From positions 62,001 to 126,000 of the forward strand of contig JAFTVH010000109.1 of NCBI GenBank assembly GCA_017465845.1: a stretch of DNA of 64,000 nt. The letters are read 5' to 3'. The DNA is from Lachnospiraceae bacterium. Lineage in GTDB: Bacteria > Bacillota > Clostridia > Lachnospirales > Lachnospiraceae. Each line of letters begins with the position of its first letter. The stretch's first letter is position 1. Below the pieces are notes generated by a model. That model worked only from the letters and a program-made list of their open reading frames with translations, made no database searches and was not told the origin of the DNA. This document shows, piece by piece, positions 54,118-63,617 of this stretch. The translations under genes were made by a program, and so were the position numbers.

Positions 54118-55101
54118 ATGGATTTGAAAGGACGCGATTTTCTAAAACTTCTTGATTTTACTGCAGAAGAGATTACATACTTGCTGGATTTAGCAGCTGA
54201 TTTGAAGGCAAAGAAGAAACAGGGGATTCCTGTGGATATGCATAGAGGAAAAAATGTGGCACTGATTTTTGAGAAGACCAGTACGCGTACCAGATGTGCC
54301 TTTGAAGTAGCAGCACATGATTTGGGTATGGGCACTACATATCTGGATCCTTCAGGCTCTCAGATCGGCAAGAAAGAGAGTATCGCAGATACAGCCAGAG
54401 TGCTCAGCAGTATGTTTGAAGGTATCGAGTATAGAGGATTTGGGCAGGATATCGTAGAAGAACTGGCGAAGTATTCTAAGGTTCCTGTTTGGAACGGACT
54501 GACCAATGAATTCCATCCCACACAGATGTTGGCAGATCTTTTGACGATAAGAGAGCATTTCGGACATGTGAAAGGCATCAAACTGACTTACATGGGAGAT
54601 GCACGTTATAACATGGGAAATTCTTGGATGGTAGCCTGTGCTAAGATGGGTATGCATTTTACTGCTTGTACTACTGCAAAGTACTTTCCTGACAGTGAAC
54701 TGGTGGAGACCTGTCGTGCCATTGCTGCAGAGACAGGCGCTACCATTACTTTAACAGAAGATGTGGCTGAAGGTACGAAAGGTGCAGATGTTGTATATAC
54801 CGATGTGTGGGTTTCCATGGGTGAGCCGGACGAAATATGGACAGAACGTATTCACGACCTGATGCCTTATCAGGTAAATAAAGCTGCAATGGACAATGCC
54901 GGTGAGAATGCCATTTTTATGCATTGTCTCCCTGCTTTCCACGATCTGAATACCAAGATTGGTGTGCAGATTGCTGAAAAGTTCGGTATTACTGAGATGG
55001 AAGTGACAGACGAAGTGTTTGAGTCTCCCCAGTCTCTGGTATTCGAGGAAGCAGAGAACCGTATGCATACCATTAAGGCTGTTATGGCAGCAACGCTGTA
55101 G
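54118..55101 (+). CDS. argF: Ornithine carbamoyltransferase ArgF
   Basis: A 327-residue enzyme that joins carbamoyl phosphate and ornithine into citrulline in arginine synthesis. The carbamoyl phosphate motif is [13 protein letters not shown] near residues 51-63, then [13 protein letters not shown] near 99, [10 protein letters not shown] near 141, and HCLPAFHD near 269 with the catalytic cysteine. The start is the ATG after gaggagg; an open frame upstream runs through the palindrome and is not real. In the same transcript direction, birA begins 11 bases after the stop. Confidence 0.95.
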   Translation: MDLKGRDFLKLLDFTAEEITYLLDLAADLKAKKKQGIPVDMHRGKNVALIFEKTSTRTRCAFEVAAHDLGMGTTYLDPSGSQIGKKESIADTARVLSSMFEGIEYRGFGQDIVEELAKYSKVPVWNGLTNEFHPTQMLADLLTIREHFGHVKGIKLTYMGDARYNMGNSWMVACAKMGMHFTACTTAKYFPDSELVETCRAIAAETGATITLTEDVAEGTKGADVVYTDVWVSMGEPDEIWTERIHDLMPYQVNKAAMDNAGENAIFMHCLPAFHDLNTKIGVQIAEKFGITEMEVTDEVFESPQSLVFEEAENRMHTIKAVMAATL

Positions 55102-55112
55102 GAATAGATGTA

Positions 55113-55910
55113 ATGTATGGAACGGAATCAATAGAATCGCTGCTTACCACGAAATGGGCAGGGCGGACACTTATGTTCTATGACCAGACGGACTCCACCA
55201 ATGTGCAGGCGGTGAGAGAGGTAGAGAATGGTGCGCCCCACGGAACACTGATCGTGGCTGACAGACAGACCGCGGGCAAAGGAAGACGAGGGCGTGGCTG
55301 GGAGAGTCCGGCAGATACCAATATTTACTTTACACTGGTTTTAAAACCGGATTTTACCCCGGATCGTGCGTCCATGTTGACGATTGTCATGGCCTATTCC
55401 GTGAACAAAGCCATACAACAGGAGGCCCGGCTTGACTGCGGCATTAAATGGCCCAATGATATCGTAGTGAACGGTCGCAAAGTCTGTGGGATTCTGACTG
55501 AGATGAAAGTCGCGCAGGGAAGGATCTGCCATGTGGTTATCGGTGTGGGTATCAATGTGGGAAAACAGGAGTTTCCGGCAGAACTTTCTGAGAAAGCCAC
55601 TTGTCTGGAAGAAGCGTGCGGCGCTGAAGTATCCCGAAGCAGCTTGCTGGCCCGGATTATGAAAGCATTTGAAGAGGATTACAAGACCTTTATAGATTGT
55701 GGCAATTTACGTGGCCTGTTGGATGGCTACAATCAGGCATTGGTAAATCGAGGTGCAGAAGTGCGAGTGCTGGATCCTAAAGGTGAATACGAGGGAACGG
55801 CACTGGGCATTACTGAGAACGGTGAACTGCTTGTAGAGACAGGAAACGGTGAAGTAGTGGAAGTATATGCCGGAGAAGTGTCTGTGAGAGGCATTTACGG
55901 CTATGTGTGA
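55113..55910 (+). CDS. birA: Biotin--[acetyl-CoA-carboxylase] ligase BirA (no HTH)
   Basis: A 265-residue biotin protein ligase without the N-terminal DNA-binding domain, so it is an enzyme only. The catalytic core has DQTDSTN near 24, RQTAGKGRRGRGWESP near 51 (biotinyl-AMP loop) and IKWPNDI near 110 with the catalytic lysine. The C-terminal SH3-like cap (about 213-262) is present. It attaches biotin to carboxylase subunits. It is followed by the DUF6145-like gene and coaX, linking cofactor genes. Confidence 0.93.
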   Translation: MYGTESIESLLTTKWAGRTLMFYDQTDSTNVQAVREVENGAPHGTLIVADRQTAGKGRRGRGWESPADTNIYFTLVLKPDFTPDRASMLTIVMAYSVNKAIQQEARLDCGIKWPNDIVVNGRKVCGILTEMKVAQGRICHVVIGVGINVGKQEFPAELSEKATCLEEACGAEVSRSSLLARIMKAFEEDYKTFIDCGNLRGLLDGYNQALVNRGAEVRVLDPKGEYEGTALGITENGELLVETGNGEVVEVYAGEVSVRGIYGYV

Positions 55911-55958
55911 CATGACGGCAAAGGTTGCTTAGGAGTGCCTTTACCGGGAGGATGGACT

Positions 55959-56312
55959 ATGGATGATAAGAGGATAGTGCTCTGTGGAGCCAATGCCTAT
56001 GAACAGAAATATTATTTTAATGAGCAGTTTAACGGGATACCCGATTCCATCAAGGATGAGCTCCATATTATCTGCGTACTGTTCACAGAGGAAGTTGGTG
56101 GTATCTTTACTATTGTATTCGAAGAGGATGGAACATTATCTCTGGAAACCAACGCAGAAGAAGCTGATATTTATTATGACGAAATATCAAGCGGGCTTCT
56201 GGTAGGTGAGATTCGCAGGAAAAGACAGGATCTGTTGGAGTCTTTAAGTCTTTATTACAGAGTATTCATCCTGAAAGAAGACATTTCGCAATTGTTGGAG
56301 GATGAAGCATGA
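55959..56312 (+). CDS. Conserved hypothetical protein (DUF6145-like)
   Basis: A 117-residue soluble acidic protein, beginning [21 protein letters not shown] recall relatives in Lachnospiraceae between the biotin ligase and pantothenate kinase genes, where they are called DUF6145; no function is known. A gggagga site supports the ATG chosen over one 24 bases upstream. Its stop overlaps the start of coaX (ATGA), so the two are translationally coupled. Confidence 0.7.
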   Translation: MDDKRIVLCGANAYEQKYYFNEQFNGIPDSIKDELHIICVLFTEEVGGIFTIVFEEDGTLSLETNAEEADIYYDEISSGLLVGEIRRKRQDLLESLSLYYRVFILKEDISQLLEDEA

Positions 56313-57085
56313 TATTTGTAATCGATGTAGGAAATACCAATATGACGCTGGGCGTCTATGAGGGTGAGGAATTGAAGGCTACTTTCCGTATGATGACCAA
56401 GACTCCCAGAACTTCGGATGAATATGGTGTTATGCTGACGACTCTGCTCACCACCAAGGGAATTACTACTGACATGATTGAAGGATGTATCGTAGCCAGC
56501 GTAGTGCCGGATGTCATGCATTCTCTGACAGGAGGAATTCTGCGTTACGTCGGTGTGAAGCCCCTGATAGTAGGACCGGGACTGAAAACCGGTATCAAAA
56601 TTGTGACGGAAAATCCCCGCGCCATCGGAGCAGACCGAATCGTGGATGCCGTAGCTGCCTATGAAAAATATGGCGGTCCGGTATTGGTCATTGATTTCGG
56701 TACAGCCACCACCTATGACCTGGTAACTGAGGAAGGTCATTTTGCGGCAGGTATCACTGCACCGGGTATCCGCATCAGTTCCGAGGCATTGTGGTCTCAG
56801 GCGGCAAAACTGCCTAAAATTGAAATCCAGAAGCCTAAGTCCATTCTGGCACAGGAGACCATTTCCAGTATGCAGGCAGGTCTTGTGTACGGTCAGATCG
56901 GACAGACGGAATATATTATCCGCAAGGTTAAGGAAGAAAGCGGACTGGCAGACTTAAAGGTGGTAGCTACCGGAGGTCTTGGCAGATTGATTTCTGATGA
57001 AACAGACACCATTGATGTGTACGACAGTGCGCTGACATTGGACGGACTGCGTATCATTTATGAGAAAAATCGAAGAGAAAAGTAG
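56309..57085 (+). CDS. coaX: Type III pantothenate kinase CoaX
   Basis: A 258-residue ASKHA-fold kinase catalysing the first step of coenzyme A synthesis. [11 protein letters not shown] (residues 5-15) is the phosphate loop; [12 protein letters not shown] near 110 holds the catalytic aspartate, [10 protein letters not shown] near 130 is the second motif and ATGGLG near 226 the adenosine motif. Type III enzymes are insensitive to CoA feedback (family knowledge). It overlaps the preceding gene by 4 bases; a tRNA-modifying enzyme gene follows 12 bases later. Confidence 0.95.
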   Translation: MIFVIDVGNTNMTLGVYEGEELKATFRMMTKTPRTSDEYGVMLTTLLTTKGITTDMIEGCIVASVVPDVMHSLTGGILRYVGVKPLIVGPGLKTGIKIVTENPRAIGADRIVDAVAAYEKYGGPVLVIDFGTATTYDLVTEEGHFAAGITAPGIRISSEALWSQAAKLPKIEIQKPKSILAQETISSMQAGLVYGQIGQTEYIIRKVKEESGLADLKVVATGGLGRLISDETDTIDVYDSALTLDGLRIIYEKNRREK

Positions 57086-57097
57086 TAAGGACAGAAA

Positions 57098-58069
57098 ATG
57101 AGCAATTTGACGATCGGCAATGTAACGCTGGACAATCGTGTCATACTGGCTCCCATGGCAGGTGTAACGGACCTGCCTTTTCGTCTGTTATGCAGAGAAC
57201 AGGGAGCCGGACTGATCTGTATGGAGATGGTCAGCGCCAAAGCGATTTTTTATAATAACAAAAATACAGAAGAACTGATGGAGATTCATCCGGACGAAAA
57301 ACCGGTGTCGCTTCAGCTGTTCGGCTCTGACCCTGATATTATCAGCGAGATGGCTAAGAAAATCGAGGATCGGCCTTTCGACATTCTGGATTTGAATATG
57401 GGATGTCCGGTACCCAAGGTGGTGAATAATCACGAGGGTTCCGCTCTGATGAAAGAACCAAGGCTGGTAGAAGAGATTCTGACCAAACTGGTGAAAGCCA
57501 TTCATAAGCCAGTGACCGTGAAAATCCGTAAGGGCTTTGATGATGACCATGTCAACGCGGTGGAGATCGCCAAAATCGCAGAAAGCTGCGGCGTGGCAGC
57601 AGTTGCGGTTCATGGGCGCACCAGACAGCAGTATTACAGCGGCAAAGCTGACTGGGATATTATTGCAAAGGTAAAGGATGCGGTGAAGATTCCGGTCATC
57701 GGCAACGGCGATGTGGACGGTCCTGACGCGGCAGCAGCTTTGCTTGCCTATACAGGCTGTGACGGCGTGATGATCGGAAGAGCTGCCCAGGGAAATCCCT
57801 GGATTTTCAGAGAAGTGGTTCATTTCCTGGAGACGGGAGAGTATCTGCCAAGACCGAAGGCTTCTGAAAAAAGAGAAATGATTCTGCGTCATGCCGCTCT
57901 TTTAACGAAAGTGAAGGGAGAATACACCGCGGTGAGAGAGATGCGCAAGCATCTGTCCTGGTATACTGTGGGTATGCCACATTCTGCCAGATTCCGTCAG
58001 ACCATCAATACGTTGGAAAGCATGGAAGAGCTGACTGCTGCTGTGGAGATGATTTTCTCAGAAGTGTAA
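57098..58069 (+). CDS. dusB: tRNA-dihydrouridine synthase DusB
   Basis: A 323-residue FMN-dependent enzyme that reduces uridine in tRNA. APMAGVTDLPFR (residues 18-29) starts the TIM barrel; LNMGCPVPKVVNN near 100 carries the catalytic cysteine; VHGRTRQQYY near 172 and GNGDVDGPDAA near 206 (FMN binding) follow; the helical tRNA-binding end is present. It lies in the biotin ligase-coaX run. Confidence 0.92.
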   Translation: MSNLTIGNVTLDNRVILAPMAGVTDLPFRLLCREQGAGLICMEMVSAKAIFYNNKNTEELMEIHPDEKPVSLQLFGSDPDIISEMAKKIEDRPFDILDLNMGCPVPKVVNNHEGSALMKEPRLVEEILTKLVKAIHKPVTVKIRKGFDDDHVNAVEIAKIAESCGVAAVAVHGRTRQQYYSGKADWDIIAKVKDAVKIPVIGNGDVDGPDAAAALLAYTGCDGVMIGRAAQGNPWIFREVVHFLETGEYLPRPKASEKREMILRHAALLTKVKGEYTAVREMRKHLSWYTVGMPHSARFRQTINTLESMEELTAAVEMIFSEV

Positions 58070-58117
58070 TAATATATCCGGAAGCATAATTTGCCCAAAT
58101 GGTCATACAATGTTACC

Positions 58118-59059
58118 ATGGACACGATAATTTATCTGAAAATGGGAAAACGGTTACAAAGGGGCGAACAGCTTAGGGAACCGGAAGTATTTCATATCAG
58201 GCAGTGTAAGGGAAAATGGGGCATCAGCGAAGGCAGACAACTCCTTTTCGTAACCATCCCTTGGAATGCTGACCTTCAGTACCGTTGTTGGCCGGAAGAA
58301 CTGGCAGCTTATCTGCAGCCCTTTTTCGGTTATAGCGCTTCCATTGAGACAGTGGCAGACCGCTCTGTTACCGGTTGGATAGAAGAGAAGATGCTTAAGG
58401 AACAGTGGGTGCAAAGCTGGTGTTACCCACATTACAGGGATTATCACAGGATAGAATATGCGGCTTATCTGGTGGAGCGGGCAATGAAATATTTGGTGGC
58501 GCGTTATCAGGCGACGCAATATCAGGCAACGCAATATCAGGCAACGCAATATCGGGCAGCGCAATATCAGGCAGCACAATATTCATCAGCGAAATATCCG
58601 GATGCAGCTGCGAAAGAACAAGGCATGCAGCAGGTGCATATGTATGTACTGGGATATGAATCTTTTGTGCCTGAAGTGATTGCAACGTTCCTAATGAAGA
58701 TCAAAACTTTGACCTTTCTTTTGCCCCAAAGCCTTTGGGAAGAATGTGGGTTGGAAGATTATAGGGAAATTCTTTGTGAAGAAGAGGGACTGGCGACCGG
58801 TCTGCAAATGCTGGAAGAGCCCAGGGCATACAAAGGATTGCGGCTTAAGTGCCTTACTCCGGCCCTTGTGCTGGACCTGTCCGGGGAGGAAAAAGTACAG
58901 CCGGATGGCAGCGGTAGGGATGTTTTTTGGATAGATATGGACTCACGGGAGGCAAAAAGGCGCAAAATAGCGTCGGGAAGTGCAGAAACCGCTTATTTTT
59001 CTATGAAAGAGGAGTGGCGGAGACTTGACACTGTGGGCAAAAATGGTTATAATACGTAA
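58118..59059 (+). CDS. Hypothetical protein with 5-residue tandem repeats
   Basis: A 313-residue soluble protein with no recognised domain. The middle carries five to six tandem copies of a YQATQ-type five-residue unit (about residues 130-159). Both sides look like normal folded sequence. The start is uncertain: no strong ribosome site is seen, and ATGs at 58118 and 58142 are both possible. It sits between dusB and greA, a position conserved housekeeping genes surround, but the protein itself is not recognised. Confidence 0.6.
   Translation: MDTIIYLKMGKRLQRGEQLREPEVFHIRQCKGKWGISEGRQLLFVTIPWNADLQYRCWPEELAAYLQPFFGYSASIETVADRSVTGWIEEKMLKEQWVQSWCYPHYRDYHRIEYAAYLVERAMKYLVARYQATQYQATQYQATQYRAAQYQAAQYSSAKYPDAAAKEQGMQQVHMYVLGYESFVPEVIATFLMKIKTLTFLLPQSLWEECGLEDYREILCEEEGLATGLQMLEEPRAYKGLRLKCLTPALVLDLSGEEKVQPDGSGRDVFWIDMDSREAKRRKIASGSAETAYFSMKEEWRRLDTVGKNGYNT
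58505..58594 (+). repeat. 15-bp tandem repeat inside the hypothetical gene
   Basis: Six 15-base units of the tatcaggcaacgcaa type; copies 1-3 are almost identical and copies 4-6 degenerate. The period is a multiple of three, so the frame survives copy-number change. Confidence 0.85.
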
Positions 59060-59129
59060 GTTAATTAGGGTATTTATCGGCACCGGGCGGTGCGATGCAA
59101 AATAAATGGAAATGGAAGGGTACAGGACT

Positions 59130-59612
59130 ATGCATGAAAAGAAAAACATTTTGACCTATGAAGGCTTGAGAAAGTATGAAGACGAGCTTCATGAACTGAA
59201 AGTAATCAAACGTCAGGAAGTAGCACAGAAGATCAAAGAAGCAAGAGAACAGGGTGACTTATCCGAGAATGCTGAATACGATGCAGCTAAGGATGAGCAG
59301 CGTGATATCGAAGCCAGAATCGAAGAACTGGAGAAGATTCTGAAGAATGCAGAAGTAGTCGTAGAAGACGAAGTAGATCTGGACAAGATCAACATTGGCT
59401 GTAAGGTAAAGATTCTGGATATCGAATACAGCGAAGAACTGGATTACAAGATCGTAGGTTCTACAGAGGCTAACAGCTTAAAGGGCAAGATTTCCAACGA
59501 AAGCCCTGTAGGTAAGGCACTGATTGGCTGTAAGGTGGGAGATACTGTTGAAGTAGAGACACCTGCAGGCACATTTGCTTACAAGGTTCTGGAGATTCAG
59601 AGAAGTAACTAA
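59130..59612 (+). CDS. greA: Transcription elongation factor GreA
   Basis: A 160-residue factor that rescues backtracked RNA polymerase by stimulating transcript cleavage. The N-terminal coiled coil (about 10-75) holds the acidic tip AREQGDLSENAEYDAAKDEQ near 42-61; the C-terminal FKBP-like domain (about 82-158) ends VEVETPAGTFAYKVLEI. The ATG follows ggaaggg; an earlier in-frame ATG adds 8 residues. lysS follows about 90 bases downstream, a common order in Firmicutes. Confidence 0.95.
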   Translation: MHEKKNILTYEGLRKYEDELHELKVIKRQEVAQKIKEAREQGDLSENAEYDAAKDEQRDIEARIEELEKILKNAEVVVEDEVDLDKINIGCKVKILDIEYSEELDYKIVGSTEANSLKGKISNESPVGKALIGCKVGDTVEVETPAGTFAYKVLEIQRSN

Positions 59613-59700
59613 TTAAAAGAGAACGACTGTCATGGTCACACTGTCCGCCTGAAAGGACATGGTCGCGGCTGTGCAGTATGAGAATGAAGGAGTGGAAGAA

Positions 59701-61197
59701 GTGGCAGGAGCACAGAATAATAATGTCCAGGAGCAGGACATCAATCAACTGTTAAAAGTCAGAAGAGAGAAGCTGGCTGCTTTACAGGAAGCAGGCAAGG
59801 ATCCTTTTCAGATCACCAAATATGATGTAACACATCACAGCACAGAGATCAAAGACAATTTTGATACCCTGGAAGGACAGATTGTCAGAATCGCAGGACG
59901 TATCATGTCTAAGCGTGTCATGGGTAAGGCATCTTTCTGTAACATTCAGGATTTGCCCGGCAATATTCAGTCTTACGTTGCAAGAGACAGTATCGGTGAA
60001 GAGTCCTATGCTGATTTCAAGAAATATGATGTGGGTGATATCGTAGGTATCGAAGGTGAAGTCTTCAAGACCAAGACCGGAGAGATTTCTGTTCACGCTG
60101 CCAAGGTGACACTGCTTACCAAGAGCCTGCAGATCCTGCCCGAAAAATACCATGGTCTGACCAACACTGACTTACGCTATCGTCAGAGATACACAGACCT
60201 TATCATGAATGCTGATGTAAAGGAAACCTTCATCAAGCGTTCCAAGATTTTAAAATCTATCCGTAACTACCTGGATGCACAGGGCTTCATGGAAGTTGAG
60301 ACCCCCATGCTTGTTTCCAATGCAGGCGGTGCTTCAGCAAGACCTTTCAATACCCATTACAATGCACTGGACGAGGATGTAAAGCTGCGTATTTCTCTGG
60401 AGCTGTACCTGAAGAGACTGATCGTAGGCGGTCTGGAAAGAGTATACGAAATCGGCCGTGTATTCCGTAACGAAGGTGTTGACACCAGACACAATCCTGA
60501 ATTTACCCTGATGGAACTGTATCAGGCATATACCGATTACTACGGAATGATGGACCTGACCGAGAACATGTTCCGTTATCTGGCTGAAGAAGTATGCGGC
60601 ACTACTACTATTACTTATGGTCCTCATACCATCGACCTTGGCAAGCCTTTTGAAAGACTTACCATGATTGAAGCAGTTAAAAAATATGCAGGCGTTGACT
60701 TTGACGAAGTACCTGACACAGAAGCTGCCAAGGCTCTGGCTAAAGAACGCCACATCGAATTTGAAGACCGCCATGAGAAAGGTGATATCCTGAATCTCTT
60801 CTTTGAAGAATATGTAGAAGAGCACCTGGTTCAGCCTACATTTATCATGGACCATCCGGTTGAAATCTCTCCTTTGACCAAGAGAAAACCGGACAAGCCA
60901 GATTATGTAGAGCGTTTTGAGCTGTTCATCAATGGTTGGGAAATGTGTAATGCTTACTCTGAGCTGAACGATCCCATTGACCAGAGAGAACGTTTCAAGG
61001 CACAGGAAGCTGCTTTGGCTAAGGGTGACGAAGAAGCAAATACGACGGATGAAGACTTCATGAACGCATTGGAGATTGGTATGCCTCCTACAGGTGGTAT
61101 TGGGTATGGTATTGACAGACTGGTGATGTTGTTGACTGACTCACCGGCGATTAGGGATGTTTTGTTGTTCCCAACGATGAAGTCTCTGGACAAATAA
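59701..61197 (+). CDS. lysS: Lysyl-tRNA synthetase LysS (class II)
   Basis: A 498-residue class II synthetase. The N-terminal OB-fold anticodon domain (about 40-160, VRIAGRIMSKRVMGKASF) is followed by the catalytic domain with motif 2 FRNEGVDTRHNPEF near 257 and motif 3 GIGYGIDRLVMLL near 475. A GTG start is chosen because aaggag lies 8 bases upstream and the product then begins MAGAQNNNVQEQDINQLL, close to known relatives; an ATG 42 bases earlier has no site. The 3' end abuts an integrated element. Confidence 0.93.
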   Translation: MAGAQNNNVQEQDINQLLKVRREKLAALQEAGKDPFQITKYDVTHHSTEIKDNFDTLEGQIVRIAGRIMSKRVMGKASFCNIQDLPGNIQSYVARDSIGEESYADFKKYDVGDIVGIEGEVFKTKTGEISVHAAKVTLLTKSLQILPEKYHGLTNTDLRYRQRYTDLIMNADVKETFIKRSKILKSIRNYLDAQGFMEVETPMLVSNAGGASARPFNTHYNALDEDVKLRISLELYLKRLIVGGLERVYEIGRVFRNEGVDTRHNPEFTLMELYQAYTDYYGMMDLTENMFRYLAEEVCGTTTITYGPHTIDLGKPFERLTMIEAVKKYAGVDFDEVPDTEAAKALAKERHIEFEDRHEKGDILNLFFEEYVEEHLVQPTFIMDHPVEISPLTKRKPDKPDYVERFELFINGWEMCNAYSELNDPIDQRERFKAQEAALAKGDEEANTTDEDFMNALEIGMPPTGGIGYGIDRLVMLLTDSPAIRDVLLFPTMKSLDK

Positions 61198-61262
61198 ACC
61201 CTGTATTTATGCGGGTTTGCGGTTGTTGGTATTAGCAAAGGACATCAAAAAGACATCAAAAA
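61197..61262. repeat. Likely left attachment region of an integrated element
   Basis: Right after the lysS stop, a small stem (aaccc...gggtt) is followed by two 11-base direct repeats gacatcaaaaa (61241-61251 and 61252-61262) and a related gatgt. Such short tandem repeats are typical of integrase arm sites next to the end of an integrative element. The core cannot be fixed without the other end. Confidence 0.5.
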
Positions 61263-61336
61263 GATGTGGTAGTCTGAGCGAGTACGAATGAATTTGAAGA
61301 TTTAGTAGCTCCAATTTAATAAAGAACTAACCTTAG

Positions 61337-61375
61337 AGGACATTTTCTAAAGAGATTTAGAAGATGTCCTTTTTT
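61337..61375 (+). terminator. Terminator before the element's first gene
   Basis: aggacattttcta pairs with tagaagatgtcct and ends in a T run. Confidence 0.85.
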
Positions 61376-61407
61376 GCGTTACAGAAATAAGTTGAAAGGA
61401 GCAGGGT

Positions 61408-61650
61408 ATGGAAAAAGAAAAAAAGAAGAGCCATGAAGAGTTGATGGCTAAAAGGAAGAAATTCGTGAAATATCGAGAAGGAACAGAGATGTATTCAATA
61501 GGTATAACAAGATTTCAGCAAATAGCAAAGGATGCAGGTGCAATATATAAGGTCGGCGGATTATGTTTAGTCAATACGGAAATCTTAGATATGTATTTGG
61601 AACGGTTTAGGGTAACTGGTGATTCAGAGATAACGGAAGGAGGTATGTAA
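61408..61650 (+). CDS. Excisionase-like small protein (DUF6462-like)
   Basis: An 80-residue basic protein beginning MEKEKKKSHEELMAKRKKF. Residues about 24-60 (EGTEMYSIGITRFQQIAKDA) look like a winged helix-turn-helix of the excisionase type. I associate this sequence with DUF6462 proteins in Lachnospiraceae integrative elements. It would bind the element's DNA and steer excision. aaaggag precedes the ATG. Its stop (TAATG) overlaps the next start. Confidence 0.65.
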   Translation: MEKEKKKSHEELMAKRKKFVKYREGTEMYSIGITRFQQIAKDAGAIYKVGGLCLVNTEILDMYLERFRVTGDSEITEGGM

Positions 61651-61892
61651 TGGAAAACACAGCGTTAAGAGCAGCTCATATGGTCATCTATCCTCAAGGT
61701 CTGGGAGGTGGCGACATGGTTAAGATGAGATTGCAAGGAACAAAAGAGGATATGGAATGGTTGGAGGAACAATTAGTAAAATTGCCAAATGTACAGATTT
61801 CGGAATCCTCGGAAGTATATCGGAACAAAGGAACTAATAACTATTTCCGTAAGTATTTAGAAATTGAAAAAGTGAAAGCAGAAAACGAATAG
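61650..61892 (+). CDS. DUF3970-like protein
   Basis: An 80-residue protein with a central MVKMRLQGTKEDMEWLEEQL (about residues 24-43) and SSEVYRNKGTNNYFRKYLEI, which fits the DUF3970 family found on mobile elements; function unknown. The TAATG overlap with the previous stop means translational coupling. Confidence 0.65.
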   Translation: MENTALRAAHMVIYPQGLGGGDMVKMRLQGTKEDMEWLEEQLVKLPNVQISESSEVYRNKGTNNYFRKYLEIEKVKAENE

Positions 61893-61912
61893 AGAGAAAG
61901 GAAGAGAACCAT

Positions 61913-63514
61913 ATGAGTAAAGTTATTATTTGTGCAAATCAGAAGGGTGGCGTAGCGAAGACCACTACAACATTAAATTTAGGAATTGGACTTGCTAGAT
62001 TAGGAAAGAAAGTATTATTGATTGATAATGACCCGCAGGGTTCCTTGACAGTAGCGTTAGGATATCAAGAGCCGGACAGATTGGAAGTGACAATGGCTAA
62101 AATCATGGAGTGGGTATTAAATGAGGAGGATTTCGATACAGAAGCAGGTATTCTTCATCACGAAGAGGGCATAGACCTTATGCCTGCAAATATCGAGTTA
62201 TCCGGTGTAGAAACTTCCCTTATTGGGATTATGAGCAGTGAGACAGTGTTGAAGGACTATATCGCTATGGTAGGTTCGAAATATGATTACATCATCATTG
62301 ACTGTTCTCCAAACTTAGGTCAGCTTACGTTAAATGCCCTTGTAGGGCATAGTTATGGTGCGTGGCAGAATTATTCTAATACGCAGCATAAAGCATCCTG
62401 TGTGAGATGTGGAGTAACAACCTATGGTTATCATTCTATGGGAAACTGGTATGATGGCGGTGATGGTTGGCATTACAGAAAATGTAATCAGTGTTCCTAT
62501 ACAGAGAAAAAAGACTGTACAGCTCCATCGGTTAGTAGCTTTAGTGCTACGCCAACCAGTTGGAGTTCTGGAAACGGTACAGTGACAATTAAGGCAAGAG
62601 ATAAAGGTAGTGGTATTGATTATATTGAGATTTATCGTGTCAATGTAAATACTGGAGGTAGTACAAAAGTTGCTACGTATACTCATGGTGGTAGTACATC
62701 TACGGTTACAAATACGTATACAGAAACTGAAGAAGGTATTTTTTATTATATCGCGTATTTGTATGATAATTGGAGCAATGGCTCTTCCAGTACGTCAGCG
62801 ACGATATATCTTGACCATAGCAATCCGGTTTTGGCAGGTATGAGTAATACAAATGCAAACTGGACGAACGTAGCGCCGAGTATAAACGTTTCGGCAACTG
62901 ATTATTTGTTCGATTCGAGTTATAGTGGCTCCGGTGTAAAGAGTGTTGTGATAAAGGATTCAGCAGGAACAATTGTAGGAAGAGGTACGTCCAGTGCGTC
63001 TTATACATTGGAAACAAAGTATGAAGGTGTATATACTTGGACGATTATTGCAACAGACAATGTGGGTCATACAAGTACTGCCAGAGTAACCACGAAGTAT
63101 GATATTACGAAGCCGGGGATTGATGGAACGGAGATTACAACAGTTTTCAATGGTACATTGATATCAGGATATTTAGAAGATAATATTATTGACCAAAACA
63201 TAGATGATAAAGCGTATCGGAGTAGTAATTCTCCCAATGTAACGTCAGGTCTTAATAATGTTATTTTGTATAAGGTTATAGGAACCGAAAAGACTGTGAT
63301 TTACGGGAGTGGAACAAGAGCAACTTTCAATGCTTCCGATACGAATTCTTCTTTTCATATGTATTATGAGTTGCCGGATGATGAAAAAGAGGTAGCATAT
63401 TATCTGATAGTTGTATCGGATCATGCTGGAAATATTGCGAAAAAAAAGCTGACCAGTCAGCAGAGCTTGCTTACATGGTTCCATACAAGTATAGACGGAA
63501 GCACTTACCGTTAG
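61913..63514 (+). CDS. Chimera: N-terminal ParA ATPase fused to Ig-like surface protein
   Basis: 533 residues in one frame but of two different kinds. Residues 1-142 are a normal ParA/Soj start: deviant Walker A KGGVAKTT (11-18), DNDPQGS near 39, IIIDCSPNLGQ near 128. ParA proteins are about 255 residues or more, so the second half is lost. From residue about 143 (GHSYGAWQNYS) the sequence is cell-surface-like: two CxxC pairs (CVRCG, CNQCS) and then repeated Ig-like strands (APSVSSFSATP, DKGSGIDYIEIY, WTIIATDNVGHTS), rich in S/T/N/G. No signal peptide precedes this part, so export is unlikely. The most economical reading is an in-frame deletion joining two genes of the element; a misassembly is the alternative. 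Confidence 0.75.
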   Translation: MSKVIICANQKGGVAKTTTTLNLGIGLARLGKKVLLIDNDPQGSLTVALGYQEPDRLEVTMAKIMEWVLNEEDFDTEAGILHHEEGIDLMPANIELSGVETSLIGIMSSETVLKDYIAMVGSKYDYIIIDCSPNLGQLTLNALVGHSYGAWQNYSNTQHKASCVRCGVTTYGYHSMGNWYDGGDGWHYRKCNQCSYTEKKDCTAPSVSSFSATPTSWSSGNGTVTIKARDKGSGIDYIEIYRVNVNTGGSTKVATYTHGGSTSTVTNTYTETEEGIFYYIAYLYDNWSNGSSSTSATIYLDHSNPVLAGMSNTNANWTNVAPSINVSATDYLFDSSYSGSGVKSVVIKDSAGTIVGRGTSSASYTLETKYEGVYTWTIIATDNVGHTSTARVTTKYDITKPGIDGTEITTVFNGTLISGYLEDNIIDQNIDDKAYRSSNSPNVTSGLNNVILYKVIGTEKTVIYGSGTRATFNASDTNSSFHMYYELPDDEKEVAYYLIVVSDHAGNIAKKKLTSQQSLLTWFHTSIDGSTYR

Positions 63515-63526
63515 GTAGGTGCTTTT
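63499..63526 (+). terminator. Terminator overlapping the chimeric gene's end
   Basis: aagcacttacc pairs with ggtaggtgctt, then T residues; the stop codon lies in the loop. Confidence 0.85.
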
Positions 63527-63548
63527 GTAATACGAGAGTGGAATCGGA

Positions 63549-63583
63549 TTGAGAATATGAAAAATAGGTGGTACAATAGTACC
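63549..63583 (+). promoter_or_regulatory. Promoter with overlapping operator for the HTH gene
   Basis: TTGAGA, 17 bases, TACAAT; ggtac-aata-gtacc (63570-63583) is an inverted repeat straddling the -10, a likely autorepression site. Confidence 0.6.
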
Positions 63584-63617
63584 GATGTTATAGGGGGATT
63601 ATTAAAGGGAGGCACGT

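Noticed and set aside
58505..58594. CRISPR-like array
   Set aside because: Units are 15 bases, contiguous with no spacers, and code in frame.
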